From Lytechinus variegatus (taxonomy: Eukaryota; Echinodermata; Echinoidea; Temnopleuroida; Toxopneustidae), in NCBI RefSeq assembly GCF_018143015.1, contig NC_054748.1, positions 19,610,725-19,674,724 of the forward strand: a stretch of 64,000 bases of DNA. The letters run 5' to 3'. Each line of letters starts with the position of its first letter. The first letter of the stretch is position 1. Both the position numbers and the translations under genes were made by a program. The notes under the pieces were generated by a model. That model saw nothing but the letters and a program-made list of their open reading frames with translations, was not told the DNA's origin and ran no database searches. Positions 1 to 11,310 of this stretch are shown here, piece by piece.

Positions 1-1289
1 TGACCTCTAGTCTGTCCTTTGTAATTTGACAGGCATTTTTAATAGATTCCCAATGTTCCAGAAAGCGTTTCCTCCTTTCCATATTTATCTATTGAAAAAT
101 CTCCATCTTTCTTTCCTTCATTCCTTTCTTTCTCCCTTTATTTCTTAATATATATGCCTTTCTTTCCTTCTATCTTTCTCCCTTTTTTGTTCTATTCTTT
201 TTTCTGAACAAGTCAATACTATACCAGTGACATACAGATTACTGTTTTTTAAAACTTTTATTGATTAATTAACTATATACGAATAATATTTTGTTTCATT
301 AAATCGCTAAAAGAAAAAAAACAATAACAGTAATAATATCAGCCAAATTACAGCAAATATGAATTATGATATTCTGTTATTATTATATTACTACTCTTTT
401 ACAGATTTTGAAATTGCATTTCATTTATTCACTTTCCAACGTTTACATTGTAATGTTTGGTTTCGTACATTTTAAGAAAATTTCTAAAAGTTATTATGTA
501 TATTATAATGAAATTGATGATCAAATCTTTTATAGTTCCTGAAAATGAAGAGCATAATTGATTTTACTTTTTAATAAACTCATTCTACTTGTAAACTCGA
601 CATATCGTATTGTATAGAGCTGTATACTGTGAACTTGGTTCTTAAATACTTACATGTTATTATATTTATACATTTGCACATCATTGTTCTCGATCATATT
701 TGTGCAAATATAAACAGTTGCATTCACAGTGCTCATACTTTCCTTCTCAATTGTATAATTAATTAATGACGTTTTCTCTTCATTCTGGATATAGTGCATG
801 ATTCTTGATGAAAGAGATTTTTTGCTAAAATATGTTTACCCGTAGACAATCCAATTACTTATGATATTACAGTTTCATTTTTTTCCACGGTAATAGCAAG
901 TCATATCTGACGTGATCTTCTATCGAATTGAATCCTTTTTAAAAGGCGAAATCCGAAGCAGAAATTTGAAATTATAGTATTGAATAATTATCCAAACTTA
1001 GATATAATGTAACAATTTGATTGAGTTATACATGTATTGTTCTTTCCTCAAGATTTTTACGACCACGGGGAAAAGAAGAAAAGTAAATGAAACTAAAAGG
1101 CTAAACATATCATTGTCTGAATATTATATCGAAATCTATCACAAATTAGATGTTTGCACTGTTTTGCTCGCTCCCGGCTTTTTAGGAATTTTGCCCCCTC
1201 AAAAATTTTCATTTTGCTCCATTTGATTTCGTTTATTTTTTTACAAAGTTATAATATATGCAAAACAATATATAAATATAGATTTGATA

Positions 1290-3260
1290 TAGTGATGGAC
1301 CAATGAAAAGTTCTTCAGACTTCTATGGATGGCAAATATCGACATCCATTGACTCATTACAACTGCGCTTTTACTATACATTTCGTGCCATTGCCTGAAA
1401 TACAATAAGCTATTCTCCGTAAAGCTATTTTATTTCACGTTCGAGTTATTCCATATAATTGCATTTTCAAATTAAATTTCTTCGAATATATCGAAGTCAC
1501 ATCGGTTCTTTATCAAATACAGGTAAAAAAAATACACAGTATAAGCATGTTCTATAACGGAGAACGTTGTTTTTACCGTAAAGACCATGATCTCATTTCC
1601 TTTCTGCCTGATCAATACATAAAAAATATATATTACAAGAACATACATAGTACAGCATACCAACTATAAAATGAATGGTAAATATTACACTTCCACCATG
1701 GTTATTACTAGTGAAATATGAAGTACATGTTTATGAATAGAGAATTATTTGATTTCTCATGATATATCTAATAACATTATGTCTAAAATACAAGAACTAG
1801 AAATTTCCCCACACAGGATAAACATAATGAAGATGATGCTTGATGATAGCAAAGTTCCAAATAAAAATTGAGATCCATTGACGTTGCTTTTTATGCATTT
1901 TATGCTATTTTCTTAAATGCCGGCAATATTTGTTTGTTTTGTTTGACATTCAAGTTATCATATATAATTGCATTTTTAAATTGAAGCACTTCAAAAAAAT
2001 ATTAAAGAGCAGGAATCAGACCAATTCCATGAAGATAATATTTATATATTTACACAGTGTAATCATGCCTTGATAGAATAACGACATATACATGCATAAA
2101 ATCATAAACAGTACATAAACCGGTGTACATAGAGGACCACACCAGTTATTTTACACCGGTTTAAATTGGTGTTATTACAACATCTTTTGTTGTCACAGTT
2201 ACACTCTTTGGTGTTATGTTTAATCTCGAGGGTGTGATTTTAACACCTCAGGGTGTGGTCTCTAGTAACACCAATTGGTGTCAGTTTTAACACCGCAGTG
2301 TTTACAGTGTATAGCATACACTCATTAATATCAATGGTAAATATCACATTGCCACGATAGTCATTGCTAGACAAATATTATATACATGACATGTATGAAG
2401 AGAGAAACATTTGGTTTCCCATAAAATATGTGTTTCAAGTTGTGGTTGGGTTGTTAAATGGTTTTACTTGACTCGAACATCAGAGGCAGAAAGGGGTACT
2501 TTATTACTTAGCAAGAGTGCGCCCTCTAACTGAATAAACATTATAGGTTATCAAAAGTTGAACAAATCACATAAACAGGATACTGTTACAATATGTATAT
2601 TTAACATTATGTCTTATATTTTAAGCACGAGAAATTCTCTCATATAGGATACACATGATATTAAGTGGAAAGCTGAAAATAGAAATTGAGATTCATTGAC
2701 AATATGCTGTTTTATGCATTTTTCGTGCAATTTTCATAAATGAAATAACTTTTTTTTAGTGTTTCACACTTCGAAAAATATCGGAGAGTGATGATCGGAC
2801 CATCTCCATGGAGATAATATTTATATATTCACACGTTATAATAATGTCTTGATTCACAGCATAGATATGTTTCAATTTATGAAAACATACAAGTATACGC
2901 GCATAAACAGTATACTCTTTTAATATCAATGATGAAGATCTGACCACCCATGATGGCATTACTAGTCAAATATTATATACAGTCATGAATATGAATAGAG
3001 AATCATATGGTTTGTCATAAAATATTTAACAACAATTTGTCTGATATGCAAGTACTAGAATTTCCCCACACAGAGGATAAACATGATAAATATGATGATT
3101 GGTACATGCAATATTAAAAACAAAAAGTTGTAAGCAGCGAAATGATTTTTTTATGGGTGAGAAACGAGAAAGAAATGATCCAACAATTGTTTTATGTATT
3201 TCAACATTATAGCAGCTTACTTTAGCAGAAAATGGCAACTCAGTGGGTATCACCCCCCCC
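1290..3260. repeat. Degenerate tandem repeats in the TRIM 3' flank, copy 1
   Basis: Three to four old direct repeats of about 450-600 bp lie end to end. Each carries, in order, a version of 'aatggtaaatatcacattg', 'ttactagtcaaatatta', a tract ending in 'gaatagagaa', 'atttccccacacagga', 'attgagatccattga' and 'ttatgcatttt'. Repeat starts are near 1676, 2333 and 2929, with a partial copy before 1676. The repeats are clearly diverged, so older than the duplicon. The rest of 1-3300 is AT-rich with no gene seen. Confidence 0.7.
2114..2308. mobile_element. Short MITE, CACTA/EnSpm-like, private to copy 1
   Basis: Copies 2 and 3 read 'aaacagtatagcatac' where copy 1 has 195 extra bases flanked by GTA on both sides, a 3-bp duplication. 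The ends are imperfect inverted repeats (CATAAACCGGTG against ACTGTAAACACTGCGGTG), and the interior repeats the motif 'ggtgtt..aacacc'. A 3-bp TSD and CACTG-type ends fit the CACTA group; the assignment is an inference. Confidence 0.6.
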
Positions 3261-3308
3261 CTCCCATCTTCTGCGATAATAATTATGATATCATGTCATC
3301 AATTATTT

Positions 3309-5210
3309 TCAGCGGAATATATAGAGTCTATCCGAAGTGCAGAAAGCGATCTCCCCTGATCGGTACTGCTGGAGGTAATACCAATATATCCCAGGCTTCT
3401 CAATCTTGTAATCATTAACAAGGTTTCGAATGTGCCTTAGTTCATTTGTATACTCGTCAATGCTCACCAAACCTTCATCATCCTTCACCTTGGCTATCAG
3501 GATTGTATTCCATTGAGATACAGCAGCGTAAAGGCAACTATCAGGTTTCTTTAATTCATGTTGTACAGCACCCTGTTTGTCTATCAATATGATAGCATCC
3601 CATGATGAAATGATCAGAGAACCATGGTAACTAGTGATTTGATATGGTTCATACCCGTTGCATGGTATCTCCCTGACTGCTTGCCCACCTGCTGTTGAAA
3701 ATACCTGGATCTTCTTGGCATTCATGTAGCTCACATAGATCTGATCATCATCATCAACAGTGAGATCAGAATCCCCACCTTCAACTCGACTTAAAGTCTT
3801 AAACATTACATTCAATTGTGTGTACTCTGGTGTGTACAGTGTGATGTTGTTTGAATTATCCATCACAACACATCGACCATCAGAAAGAAACCCTACCCCA
3901 AAAATCTTAACATCCTTCAGAACTGTCTGCTGAAGCTGACCATCAGTGGAGAAGATTTTCATGCCACCTGCATCACATCCTACTGCCATCCTACCGTCTG
4001 GTGTACTAACCATGGCATTCATGATATCTTGAGCTGGCAAAGCAACCTTCTTTACATTATCAATATTATAAGTAGGCAAAGAAACGTCCTTTTCATTAAA
4101 TGTTTTATTAGTGGGTAAGGCGACGTTTCTTTCAACTACATTCACAATCTTCCCAAGGCCTAGCTTATCCACTCCAACATTTCTCTTGAACTTGACACTT
4201 TTCCCCTTTATGCCCGATTTCTTCGGCTGCTCGTAGTCAGGATCCTTTTGATCAAAGACCTCTCGTAACTCTTCACACAGAGTGTCGTGTGCAGCCAAAG
4301 TATCCATATCTAATGGAATCTTTATTTTGTTAGTTACCATTTCAGCCATGGTCGCCAACCGATTGATGTGCTTCTGGGCCGTGGTCTTCATACTTTCCAG
4401 TTCTTTCTTTACTCCTTCGGTCGTTTCCTTGACTTCTCTTACTAGACTTTCCCTCTTTACTGTCAACTGCCGGACTGCATCATCATATGCTTGATTGATG
4501 TCACTTGTACACTGTTTCTTGGCACTGTCAACACTTTTAGTCTGTTCATCTATAAAATCAATGTACTTCTGAAAGCATGATTGTTTCTTGTCCACCTTTG
4601 ATTTAAGTTCTTCCATACCCTTCATGTGTTTGTCCTCGTAAGCTGTTCCCTCGATGACCTTGTGTCCTTCCCCCGTATGTTCCATAACAACACACCTGAA
4701 GCATGTGAATCTCCTGCAGCTGGAACAGAAGCAACCCTCGTCTTCTTTTGGATGTTTCCTGCATTTCCGGTATTTACGGACTGAAACCTTCCCTGATGAG
4801 ATCTCACTCATGGCAATGACTTCATGATCGATGAAGCCTTTCCATTGAGAGTGCATATTAAGACAAGAGGTGCAGAGATAGTTTCCACAGTCTTGGCAGT
4901 AGACAGCAGCATAGGATTTGTCATTTGATTTACAATTTGTGCAAATCTGAGGATGGCCCTCCATATCCTCTATCAGACTCTTCAAAGCAAGATTTACCTG
5001 TAGTTTGCCGACATCTTCGTTTGGGACCTGGGTCACAGCTCTGCAGACAGGGCATCGGATCTGGCAGTTACCGTGACACTCTAAGAGGTTGTCCAGGCAA
5101 GTCTTGCAGAAAGTGTGAGAACAAGACAGGATCTTGGGATCGGTAAATGTAGAAAGACACACTGGACACTCTGTACTCTGGGAGATGACAGTCTTTAATG
5201 CTTCAGCCAT
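3309..5210 (-). CDS. TRIM-type RING/B-box/coiled-coil/beta-propeller protein, paralogue 1
   Basis: A 633-residue protein encoded by one uninterrupted exon. RING C3HC4: C15, C18, C30, H32, C35, C38, C53, C56. B-box 1: C90, C93, C105, C108, C113, C116, H120, H129. B-box 2: C150, H153, C162, C165, C170, C173, H178, H183. A coiled coil spans about 195-300. From about 391 to the end there are six repeats of the type 'DGR.AV....I.IFST.G', an NHL-like beta-propeller. This architecture resembles TRIM2/3/32/56/71-type proteins: the RING would recruit E2 ubiquitin conjugases, the coiled coil would dimerise, and the propeller would bind a target. The start is supported by a good Kozak context (ACCATGG) and by identity in all three copies. 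An acceptor-like TTTTTCAG lies just upstream, so a 5'-UTR exon probably exists further right. The specific substrate and orthology are unknown. Confidence 0.93.
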   Translation of the reverse strand: MAEALKTVISQSTECPVCLSTFTDPKILSCSHTFCKTCLDNLLECHGNCQIRCPVCRAVTQVPNEDVGKLQVNLALKSLIEDMEGHPQICTNCKSNDKSYAAVYCQDCGNYLCTSCLNMHSQWKGFIDHEVIAMSEISSGKVSVRKYRKCRKHPKEDEGCFCSSCRRFTCFRCVVMEHTGEGHKVIEGTAYEDKHMKGMEELKSKVDKKQSCFQKYIDFIDEQTKSVDSAKKQCTSDINQAYDDAVRQLTVKRESLVREVKETTEGVKKELESMKTTAQKHINRLATMAEMVTNKIKIPLDMDTLAAHDTLCEELREVFDQKDPDYEQPKKSGIKGKSVKFKRNVGVDKLGLGKIVNVVERNVALPTNKTFNEKDVSLPTYNIDNVKKVALPAQDIMNAMVSTPDGRMAVGCDAGGMKIFSTDGQLQQTVLKDVKIFGVGFLSDGRCVVMDNSNNITLYTPEYTQLNVMFKTLSRVEGGDSDLTVDDDDQIYVSYMNAKKIQVFSTAGGQAVREIPCNGYEPYQITSYHGSLIISSWDAIILIDKQGAVQHELKKPDSCLYAAVSQWNTILIAKVKDDEGLVSIDEYTNELRHIRNLVNDYKIEKPGIYWYYLQQYRSGEIAFCTSDRLYIFR

Positions 5211-5228
5211 GGTTGGGTTTATAGAAGA

Positions 5229-5252
5229 CTGAAAAATAATGATTACAAAACA
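5229..5252 (-). other. Probable 3' splice site upstream of TRIM paralogue 1
   Basis: On the minus strand a pyrimidine run ending TTATTTTTCAG stands 18 nt before ATG. The same arrangement occurs in the other two copies. It suggests that the coding exon is preceded by an intron and a non-coding first exon. Not tested with transcripts. Confidence 0.5.
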
Positions 5253-5289
5253 AGATGAATAATAATAAACACCATTTGACTTACATCAC

Positions 5290-5465
5290 TGAGTAATAAA
5301 AGGATCACGTTGGGTTTTGGAATAGGGAAAGGAAGGGGAGGAGCAATTGGAAATTGGGAATGATAAAATGAGGGGGAGAGGAGAAAGGGGAATGGAAAGA
5401 GGAGCTTGGTACGATGGGAATAAATTGGGATGGTGAAAGGAAAGGAGTGAAAAGAAGAGTATTAG
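5290..5465. repeat. Purine-rich (GGGAAAGG-type) patch, copy 1
   Basis: About 175 bp of almost pure A/G on the plus strand, upstream of the TRIM gene. It is repeated in copies 2 (40262-40410) and 3 (53530-53700). The function is unknown; it may simply be low-complexity intron DNA. Confidence 0.5.
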
Positions 5466-5489
5466 GAATCATATTTGCTTTAAAAAGAG

Positions 5490-6290
5490 TATTATTCCAA
5501 TTAGTCTAATGGCATTTTGTCCAATTACCAAACTCCTTTAATATCATTTGGTCTAACATAAGCTAATCCACTACCCACATGGTCTAATTGCAATTTCTTT
5601 CACTCACCAGTTTATATAATAACCAGTTGGGATAATAGCAATTAAGTCTGAAATCTAGTCTAACTGGACTTAGTGTTAATTGGACAAAATAAATTAAAAT
5701 TAAATGGATATTTATTTAGACCAACTGGTTATGAGACGAAATGGTAATAGACGAACTGGTGATTAGACGAAGTGATGATTGGACCAAATGGTTTTTAGAC
5801 GAAATGTTTTTTTTTCTTAAGTTTTTATTGGGTTTTCATAATTTTGTATAACAATTCACTTATAATTCATACGAGTAATTTAAAATATAACAGAATAAAC
5901 AAATAAGAAAAGAAAAACAAGCAGCTTACACAATATTAGTTTACACTAGAAGAAGTACAGCTTACATGTATAAATAATAATAATAATTCCATCTTATTAA
6001 GCGCTTTTTCTAAAGTAACAAAAAACAAGCCATATCAATAAGATAATAATTGATAAACATGTAGTAAAAAAAGTTATTTTGTCTCTTGTAAGTATTCCTC
6101 ATCCCCTATAGTATAGTAAAGTCAAGAATGTAATAACAGAGGAATAAAATCATTTGATTCACCAATTATCATGATTATTAAAGATTAACAAATTCCATTC
6201 TAAAAAGGCATATTAAGTTTTCTTCAGTTACAAAAATTGATGTTGACGGACCGAATGGCATTAGACTAAATTGAGGTAGACCATGTGGTG
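5490..6290. repeat. Decayed inverted-repeat element built of 'agacgaaatggt' motifs, copy 1
   Basis: The left side reads 'tagtctaatggcatt.tgtcc' and the right side carries the reverse complement of a similar string ('ggaccgaatggcattagact'). Between them, many variants of 'tagac(c/g)aa(a/c)tggt' occur in both orientations, around an AT-rich core with an AAT run near 5975. It looks like a degenerate non-autonomous DNA transposon joined directly to the LINE fragment. No family is assigned. Confidence 0.4.
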
Positions 6291-7675
6291 AGTGGAAGAA
6301 TTGGCATTATCAAGACACTCAATCAAGAACTGTCTAAAATACTCGAATGGATTAGAAGTAACAAACTTTCTCTTAATATTGACAAAACAAAATACATGTA
6401 TAGTAACACCTTAACTTCATTACCTAATAGTATTAAGTTTGATAATTTTCAATTGGAATGTGTATCGAATATTAAATTTTTAGGTGTCATTGTAGATAAG
6501 CTTTCTTGGAAGTGTCATATTGACAGTATTTGCAAAACAATTTCTCGTAATATTGGTGTTATGAATAAATTAAGAATGTTCCTCCCGTCAACTTCCTTAC
6601 TCACACTCTACTCTTATAGTATTACCATATCTTCACTACGGTCTGCTTATATGGGGAAACACACATCAAACTTTACTTAACAGGATTTTATTGCTGCAAA
6701 AGAAAGCACTTCGAATTGTTTTTTCTTCTCACTGATCCTATTTTTTTCGAAAACAAAATTTTGAAGATCAGTGATCTTTACCTACTCCAGCTTGGCCAAT
6801 TCATGTACCAATACAATAATAATATGCTTCCTTTTATTTTTCATGACATGTTCTTAAAAAACAGCTCATCACACAATTACCCTACTAGAGGTCGCGACGA
6901 CCTTCATTTGCCCATGCTCAGAACACTCTTCGCCCAAAATACATTTATATATAGGGGCCCAAAATTTTGGAACTCTCTTCACCCAGATATCCAGTTTTCC
7001 CCTTCTCTTAATTCATTTAAAAGAAAATGAAAATTCATTTTGTTGCAATCTTACAAAACTTCACATTGATTCCTTTTCCTCTATAATCTATTTGTTTATT
7101 TATTGTTTACCTATTTACAGGTTGCCCTCGGTGTTGGTGTCAGATTGACCACACTCCTCTCCCCTCTCTCTCTTCCCCTCTCCTTCTATCTTTAACTCTC
7201 TCTTTCTCCATTTATCCCTTCTTCGGTTTTCGCAGCAATGTTTGTTTAATTTTACTCTTGTTTTGTGTGTTTTATTTTTGTTATTGTTTTGTTTTTTTGT
7301 GTCTTCATGTCTTTTCTTTGTCTTTTGTCTCTGCTCATCTTTTAATTTTAATTTCCTTTATTATAATCATTATTTATATCTTTATTTAATTATCTATTTT
7401 GTATTGCCGCTCGTTTTTGGCCCATATAGTTTTAAGTGTTATACTTTTTTTTTCGTCTGGAGTGGTCCACACTTTAAAAGCTTTGCTTTTCAGTGGACCA
7501 CTCCGTTTTTCCAACATTTTTGATATATTATCTTCTGTATCAGGTGCATATTCTTTATATTTGGTTTATTTGAATATTGATGTCATTTGTATTTCCTGAT
7601 GTTATATTTTATTTATTGTAATCATTGCTTCTACATTTTGTTGGAAAAATTGAATAAATGAAATGAAATGAAATT
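6291..7675 (+). mobile_element. LINE 3' fragment (RT C-terminus and 3' UTR), copy 1
   Basis: The C-terminal part of a non-LTR reverse transcriptase lies in broken frames (6285-6680 and 6716-7030). It shows 'IKFLGVIVD.KLSW', 'LNIDKTKYM' and the downstream 'RGPKFWNSLHPDIQ' block. A ~640-bp 3' UTR follows and ends in a TGAAATGAAATGAAA tail near 7655-7675. The element is 5'-truncated and frameshifted: this copy lacks 14 bases ('cgtacgttcccaca' type) that copies 2 and 3 keep, and it lacks one AAT codon after VIVD. The group is probably CR1/L2/Daphne-like, judged from the tail and RT style. Confidence 0.75.
7460..7503 (+). other. LINE 3'-UTR stem-loop, copy 1
   Basis: GAGTGGTCCAC and GTGGACCACTC form a perfect 11-bp stem. 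The loop contains a second small stem (AAAAGC/GCTTTT). It is conserved in all three duplicon copies, and in LINEs such hairpins can be the recognition site for the element's own reverse transcriptase. Confidence 0.6.
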
Positions 7676-8340
7676 ATACGAATAGGCAATTTACCTTTGC
7701 ATTTTCCACATTACTTCCGGGTTGGAAAATAAGTCTGATCACCCCTAAACAACGATCTTTATATATATAATTTAATTGTTTCGATCCTGTCTGTCCAAAG
7801 ATGGTGATGTTACAATTTCTCACTGGAAACAATCGCTTATTATTGAAGAAAAATGGCAATCCAGTAATATTAAAGATACAATCATTAAACAAGCCATATC
7901 AATCAGTGTGATTTCAAATTCGACACGTTTCTGATACATATGGCATTTGAATGTGTAAAATATATACAGAATATTTTTGGAAAATACATGAATTATTCAA
8001 TATACTTACATCAAACAGCTTATGTCCATTATAAACGATATGTTTCTCAGTTTGATCAAAGCAACAATATTATACGGGTCTGGTAGTAGCAGTATTAGAT
8101 ATTTTGGCTACATCAATTCATAATGGTGGTGCGTAGTGAATCGTGTGCAAATTTACACTTGTTTACGAATTCTATTCAATATCAAACTATTTTTAGTGAT
8201 TGGGAATTCTCGGTAACCTTTGACATGTTTCAGTTGTGCATTCATGTACTTCAATTCAGCAATTCAGCGTAACGGTTGATTCACGGGTTTTCTTTTTACC
8301 TGATTGAAAATAATCGAAATGTTTGAAGTATATTATTGAC
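7676..8340. other. AT-rich spacer between LINE and polypurine tract, copy 1
   Basis: Sequence shared by the three copies, without a convincing gene. A 72-codon minus-strand frame (7674-7892) is open in copies 1 and 2 but altered in copy 3, so I do not call it coding. It could hold the TRIM promoter or first exon, but no clear signal was found. Confidence 0.4.
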
Positions 8341-8344
8341 TTGT

Positions 8345-9015
8345 TTAGAGACAAAAAAAAGAACGAAAAAAAAATAGAGACAGAAGAAAATAAAGAAAGA
8401 AATGGTAGGGCGGAAAAGGAACATAAGAAGAAAGGAAGGAAGGAAGAAAGGATTCAATAAAAATACAAAAAGAAAGAAAGAGAAAGAAGGAAAGAATGAA
8501 TGAAAGAGAGGAGAGAAGGAAGAAAAAAAGAAAGGGGAAGGAATGAATAAAATAAATAGATCGAGAAAGAAAAAAAATGAAGAAATAAAGAAAGAATGAA
8601 ATGAATAACGAAAGGAAGAAAGAAAGGAAAAAGAAAGAAAAGGAAAAAATGAATGAAAAAGAAAAGAAAGAAAAAGAAAGAAAGAAGGAAGGAAGGAAAG
8701 ATAGAAAGAAAGAAAGAAAGAAAGAAAAAGAAAGAAAGAAGGAAGGAAGGAAGATATTATACGAACAATGAGATTATGAAAAAGGAAGAAACAAAGTCAT
8801 TATTGAAAAAAAGAAAATAGGATTGGAAAAGAAGAATGACATGAGAAAAAAAAAGGAAGAGAAAAGAACAAAAGATCAAAGTAAGAAAAAACGTAATAGC
8901 TAAAAAGGGAAGGTGAGAGATAAAAGGAGAAAAGAGGAAAACAATAGGCAAAAAATGGAGGAGAAAATATAAGAAAGAAGAATAGAAGAAGAAAAAAAAG
9001 AGAAATGAAAAAGCA
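8345..9015. repeat. Long polypurine tract, copy 1
   Basis: About 670 bp of nearly uninterrupted A/G on the plus strand, mainly AAAG and AAGG units (for example 'aaagaaagaaagaaagaaag'). Open frames read from its complement are composition artefacts. Mirror-like purine strings could adopt triplex structure. Confidence 0.85.
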
Positions 9016-9082
9016 GAAATTGATCTTACTTGGCTGGAGGCAAATTCTGATTTGACATTTCGTCTTTTCAAGATGGAATTAG

Positions 9083-10433
9083 CAGGGGCGGATCCCAAAA
9101 ATTTTAAATGCGGGGGGGCGTAACCCGCACCAAAGGTACGTCTTGTCGGGGGATCTAGCTGGGGCCATCCCCAAGAAAATTTTGTAAAAATTAAGCCCCC
9201 TCATGGTATGCGATTACAGCGTTCTGAGGTCAGTCACTCTATAAGAAAATTTTCGATTTCATAAGTAAAAGGGCGTTATGATATAAAGTTGCCATTAGAG
9301 GCTTGGTGACTGAAATAGAAAAATAAGATTGTGGTACGCATTAATCAATGTAGATATGGTAGAGTAGGCGTGATTTACAAAGTCTTCTTCTTTACATCGT
9401 ATGCATACTGTCAACCAATGAAATATTCCAACGCAGTAAATCCAATATAGACATGTCATATATGATGTCACTAATTAAAAAAAAAAGCTTTCAGTGATGA
9501 GTAAGTTGTGTTTGTATATCAGTTAAAACGTGTCCGGTAGCGTAGTTTGCCTTCATGTGAACCAACTGAATGTGGTCCCGTTGCGGGTAGGCCTGTGGGA
9601 TTGGACCGGGCGATACGAGGTCGTTAATTAAACATGGGTATGATACCTCATTCTTCTGTTTTAAACGTTTCTTTCTACAGGTTTCCCCAAAATAGGGGGC
9701 TCGGGCTGGCTGCCCCCCACCCCCCCCCCCCCCCCCGTTCTCGACCAAAAAAGTAGTAGGAACAGTACGAACATGTATGTGCCGCGGGCAAGACAAAACA
9801 AAACGGGGGCCTAATTAGAGCGGGCTTATTGTAAAAAGGAGGGTCCTTGAAACGGGTCGCCTGTTTGTGAGTGCGTATGCATGTAGGCGGCGGAAGCGGG
9901 GGGATGGAGGCGACAGACCCCCCCCCCCCCGTTGAGGTGGGGGGATGGCCCCCCTCTAGAATTTTAGTTGATAACTTTCTTTTTTTTTGCTTGTCAATTT
10001 TTTTTCCTGTGTCCATCACAAAATTTCAGGTGGACCCCTCCTAATTTTGTTGGCTTCCGCCGCCAATGCGTATGCATCCATATGAAACGTGCATGTAGCT
10101 ATATAGCCCGGTGGCAGCAAGTGGCAGGAGCGCCGGGTGCTCTTGCGCAGAGGCAATGTTCGGACAGCGCTCTGCGACCGCTTTTCACCAAAATTGCGGC
10201 TTATTGTAGCAGATCAACGCGACCGGAACGGCAAAACGGAAACATGCGAAGCTTTGGAGCAGATTTCTTTCTGCTGTTTTGTCGATAAGAAAATGCTATG
10301 CTTTGGAGGGGCTTTCTTTGTTCTTTTTCTCAATAAGACAAAATGCTATGCCTTGGAACAGACATTTGAGTGTAAAAATGGGGGTCGCGGGACATACCCA
10401 CTATGAGTGCCCCTCCCCTTGGAGTCACTCCTG
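9083..10433. mobile_element. Non-autonomous hAT-like element, copy 1
   Basis: It begins CAGGGGCGGATCC and ends with the complement of CAGGAGTGACTCC; copy 2 ends with the complement of CAGGGGTGAATCC. CAGGGGCGGATCC-type ends are common in hAT elements. No transposase frame is seen. It contains C-runs at 9713-9736 and near 9921-9930, and a block at 9530-9640 that is conserved in all three copies. An 8-bp duplication could not be recognised. Confidence 0.6.
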
Positions 10434-11160
10434 GTTAACTGATGACTGCAACATATTTCAAATTTCTTAAAGGGGGTGATACTCCAGAATTGAAATACAA
10501 TGATTGGAACAAATAATAATAAGGGAAAATTAGACAAAGAAAATGCTGGAAATCTCATCAAAAACGTAAAAGGACAAACAACGTTATGACATTTTAGATT
10601 CTGCAGTACTTCTGTGAAACAGGTTTTTTAATTTTATACATTTCGTCTTGCGCAATGAGAAGCCGATGATATCGTCTTTCCGCTTTTGTGTATTTTTTTC
10701 AATACAAGAAATATTTTATTTTTTAATCCAAGGGATGTTGAAAATTAGATTAGGCTTATTTTGTACAATAGCCAGGGTAGTAGTAGTAAGGATAGTAAGT
10801 GGATAGAGATAGCGGAGTAACAAACAAAGAGAAAACAAAGAAAAGACAAAAGAGGAAAGGATGATAGGAGGGAAGAAATAAAACAGAAAGGGGTAAAGTA
10901 GAACAGGAGAAAATGCGTGAGAAAAAAAGCAGGAAACAGATATTAAAGACAGATAGAGAGATGATAAAAGAAGAAAAGATGGAAAACAAAGAAAGCAAAT
11001 AATAATATGTTCCTCCTTCTTCTCCCTGGCGAACCTGATTAGGGCATTCTCGCAATCATTTCACAGACGCTTTCTATAACACATAGAATCTTTTGACAAT
11101 AGCTCTTCATAACAAAACAGTCTTTGTCGAAAATTGGTGAATCAAATCAACAGTGCCGTC
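10434..11160. other. Tail of duplicon copy 1, no gene seen
   Basis: AT-rich sequence with a second purine-rich stretch at about 10780-11010. It is repeated in copy 2 (45530-45712 plus 46829-47300). Nothing coding is supported. Confidence 0.5.
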
Positions 11161-11310
11161 CTGGGGCCCGTTGCAGAAAGAGTTGCATTTAAACACAAGT
11201 CAAAAATCAATCGCAAGTCCGAAATGCGCGCTGTTGATTGGTTGAAAATCAAGTTGCGCGTGATTTTTAGAGTTGCGTTTGATTGCAACTCTTTCTGCAA
11301 CGGGCCCCAG
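11161..11310. mobile_element. 150-bp MITE with 27-bp perfect terminal inverted repeats
   Basis: Both ends read CTGGGGCCCGTTGCAGAAAG inward and stay identical for 27 bp. The corresponding place in copy 2 (about 47298) reads 'gtcctagactctg' without the insertion, so this is a post-duplication insertion. GGGCCCGTT-type ends resemble Harbinger-like MITEs; the target duplication is not resolvable. Confidence 0.75.

Noticed and set aside
4282-4494. Plus-strand frames inside the TRIM exon (also near 4925, 15348, 15991, 52504, 53147)
   Set aside because: Antisense shadows of the TRIM coding exon, repeated because the exon is repeated.
7674-7892. 72-codon minus-strand frame upstream of TRIM paralogue 1, also in copy 2
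   Set aside because: The frame is altered in copy 3 and shows no domain; shared openness follows from the recent duplication.
9968-10406. Plus-strand frames around the G/C-rich part of the hAT-like element
   Set aside because: Overlapping frames of several registers with no domain, lying in a non-autonomous element with variable C-runs.
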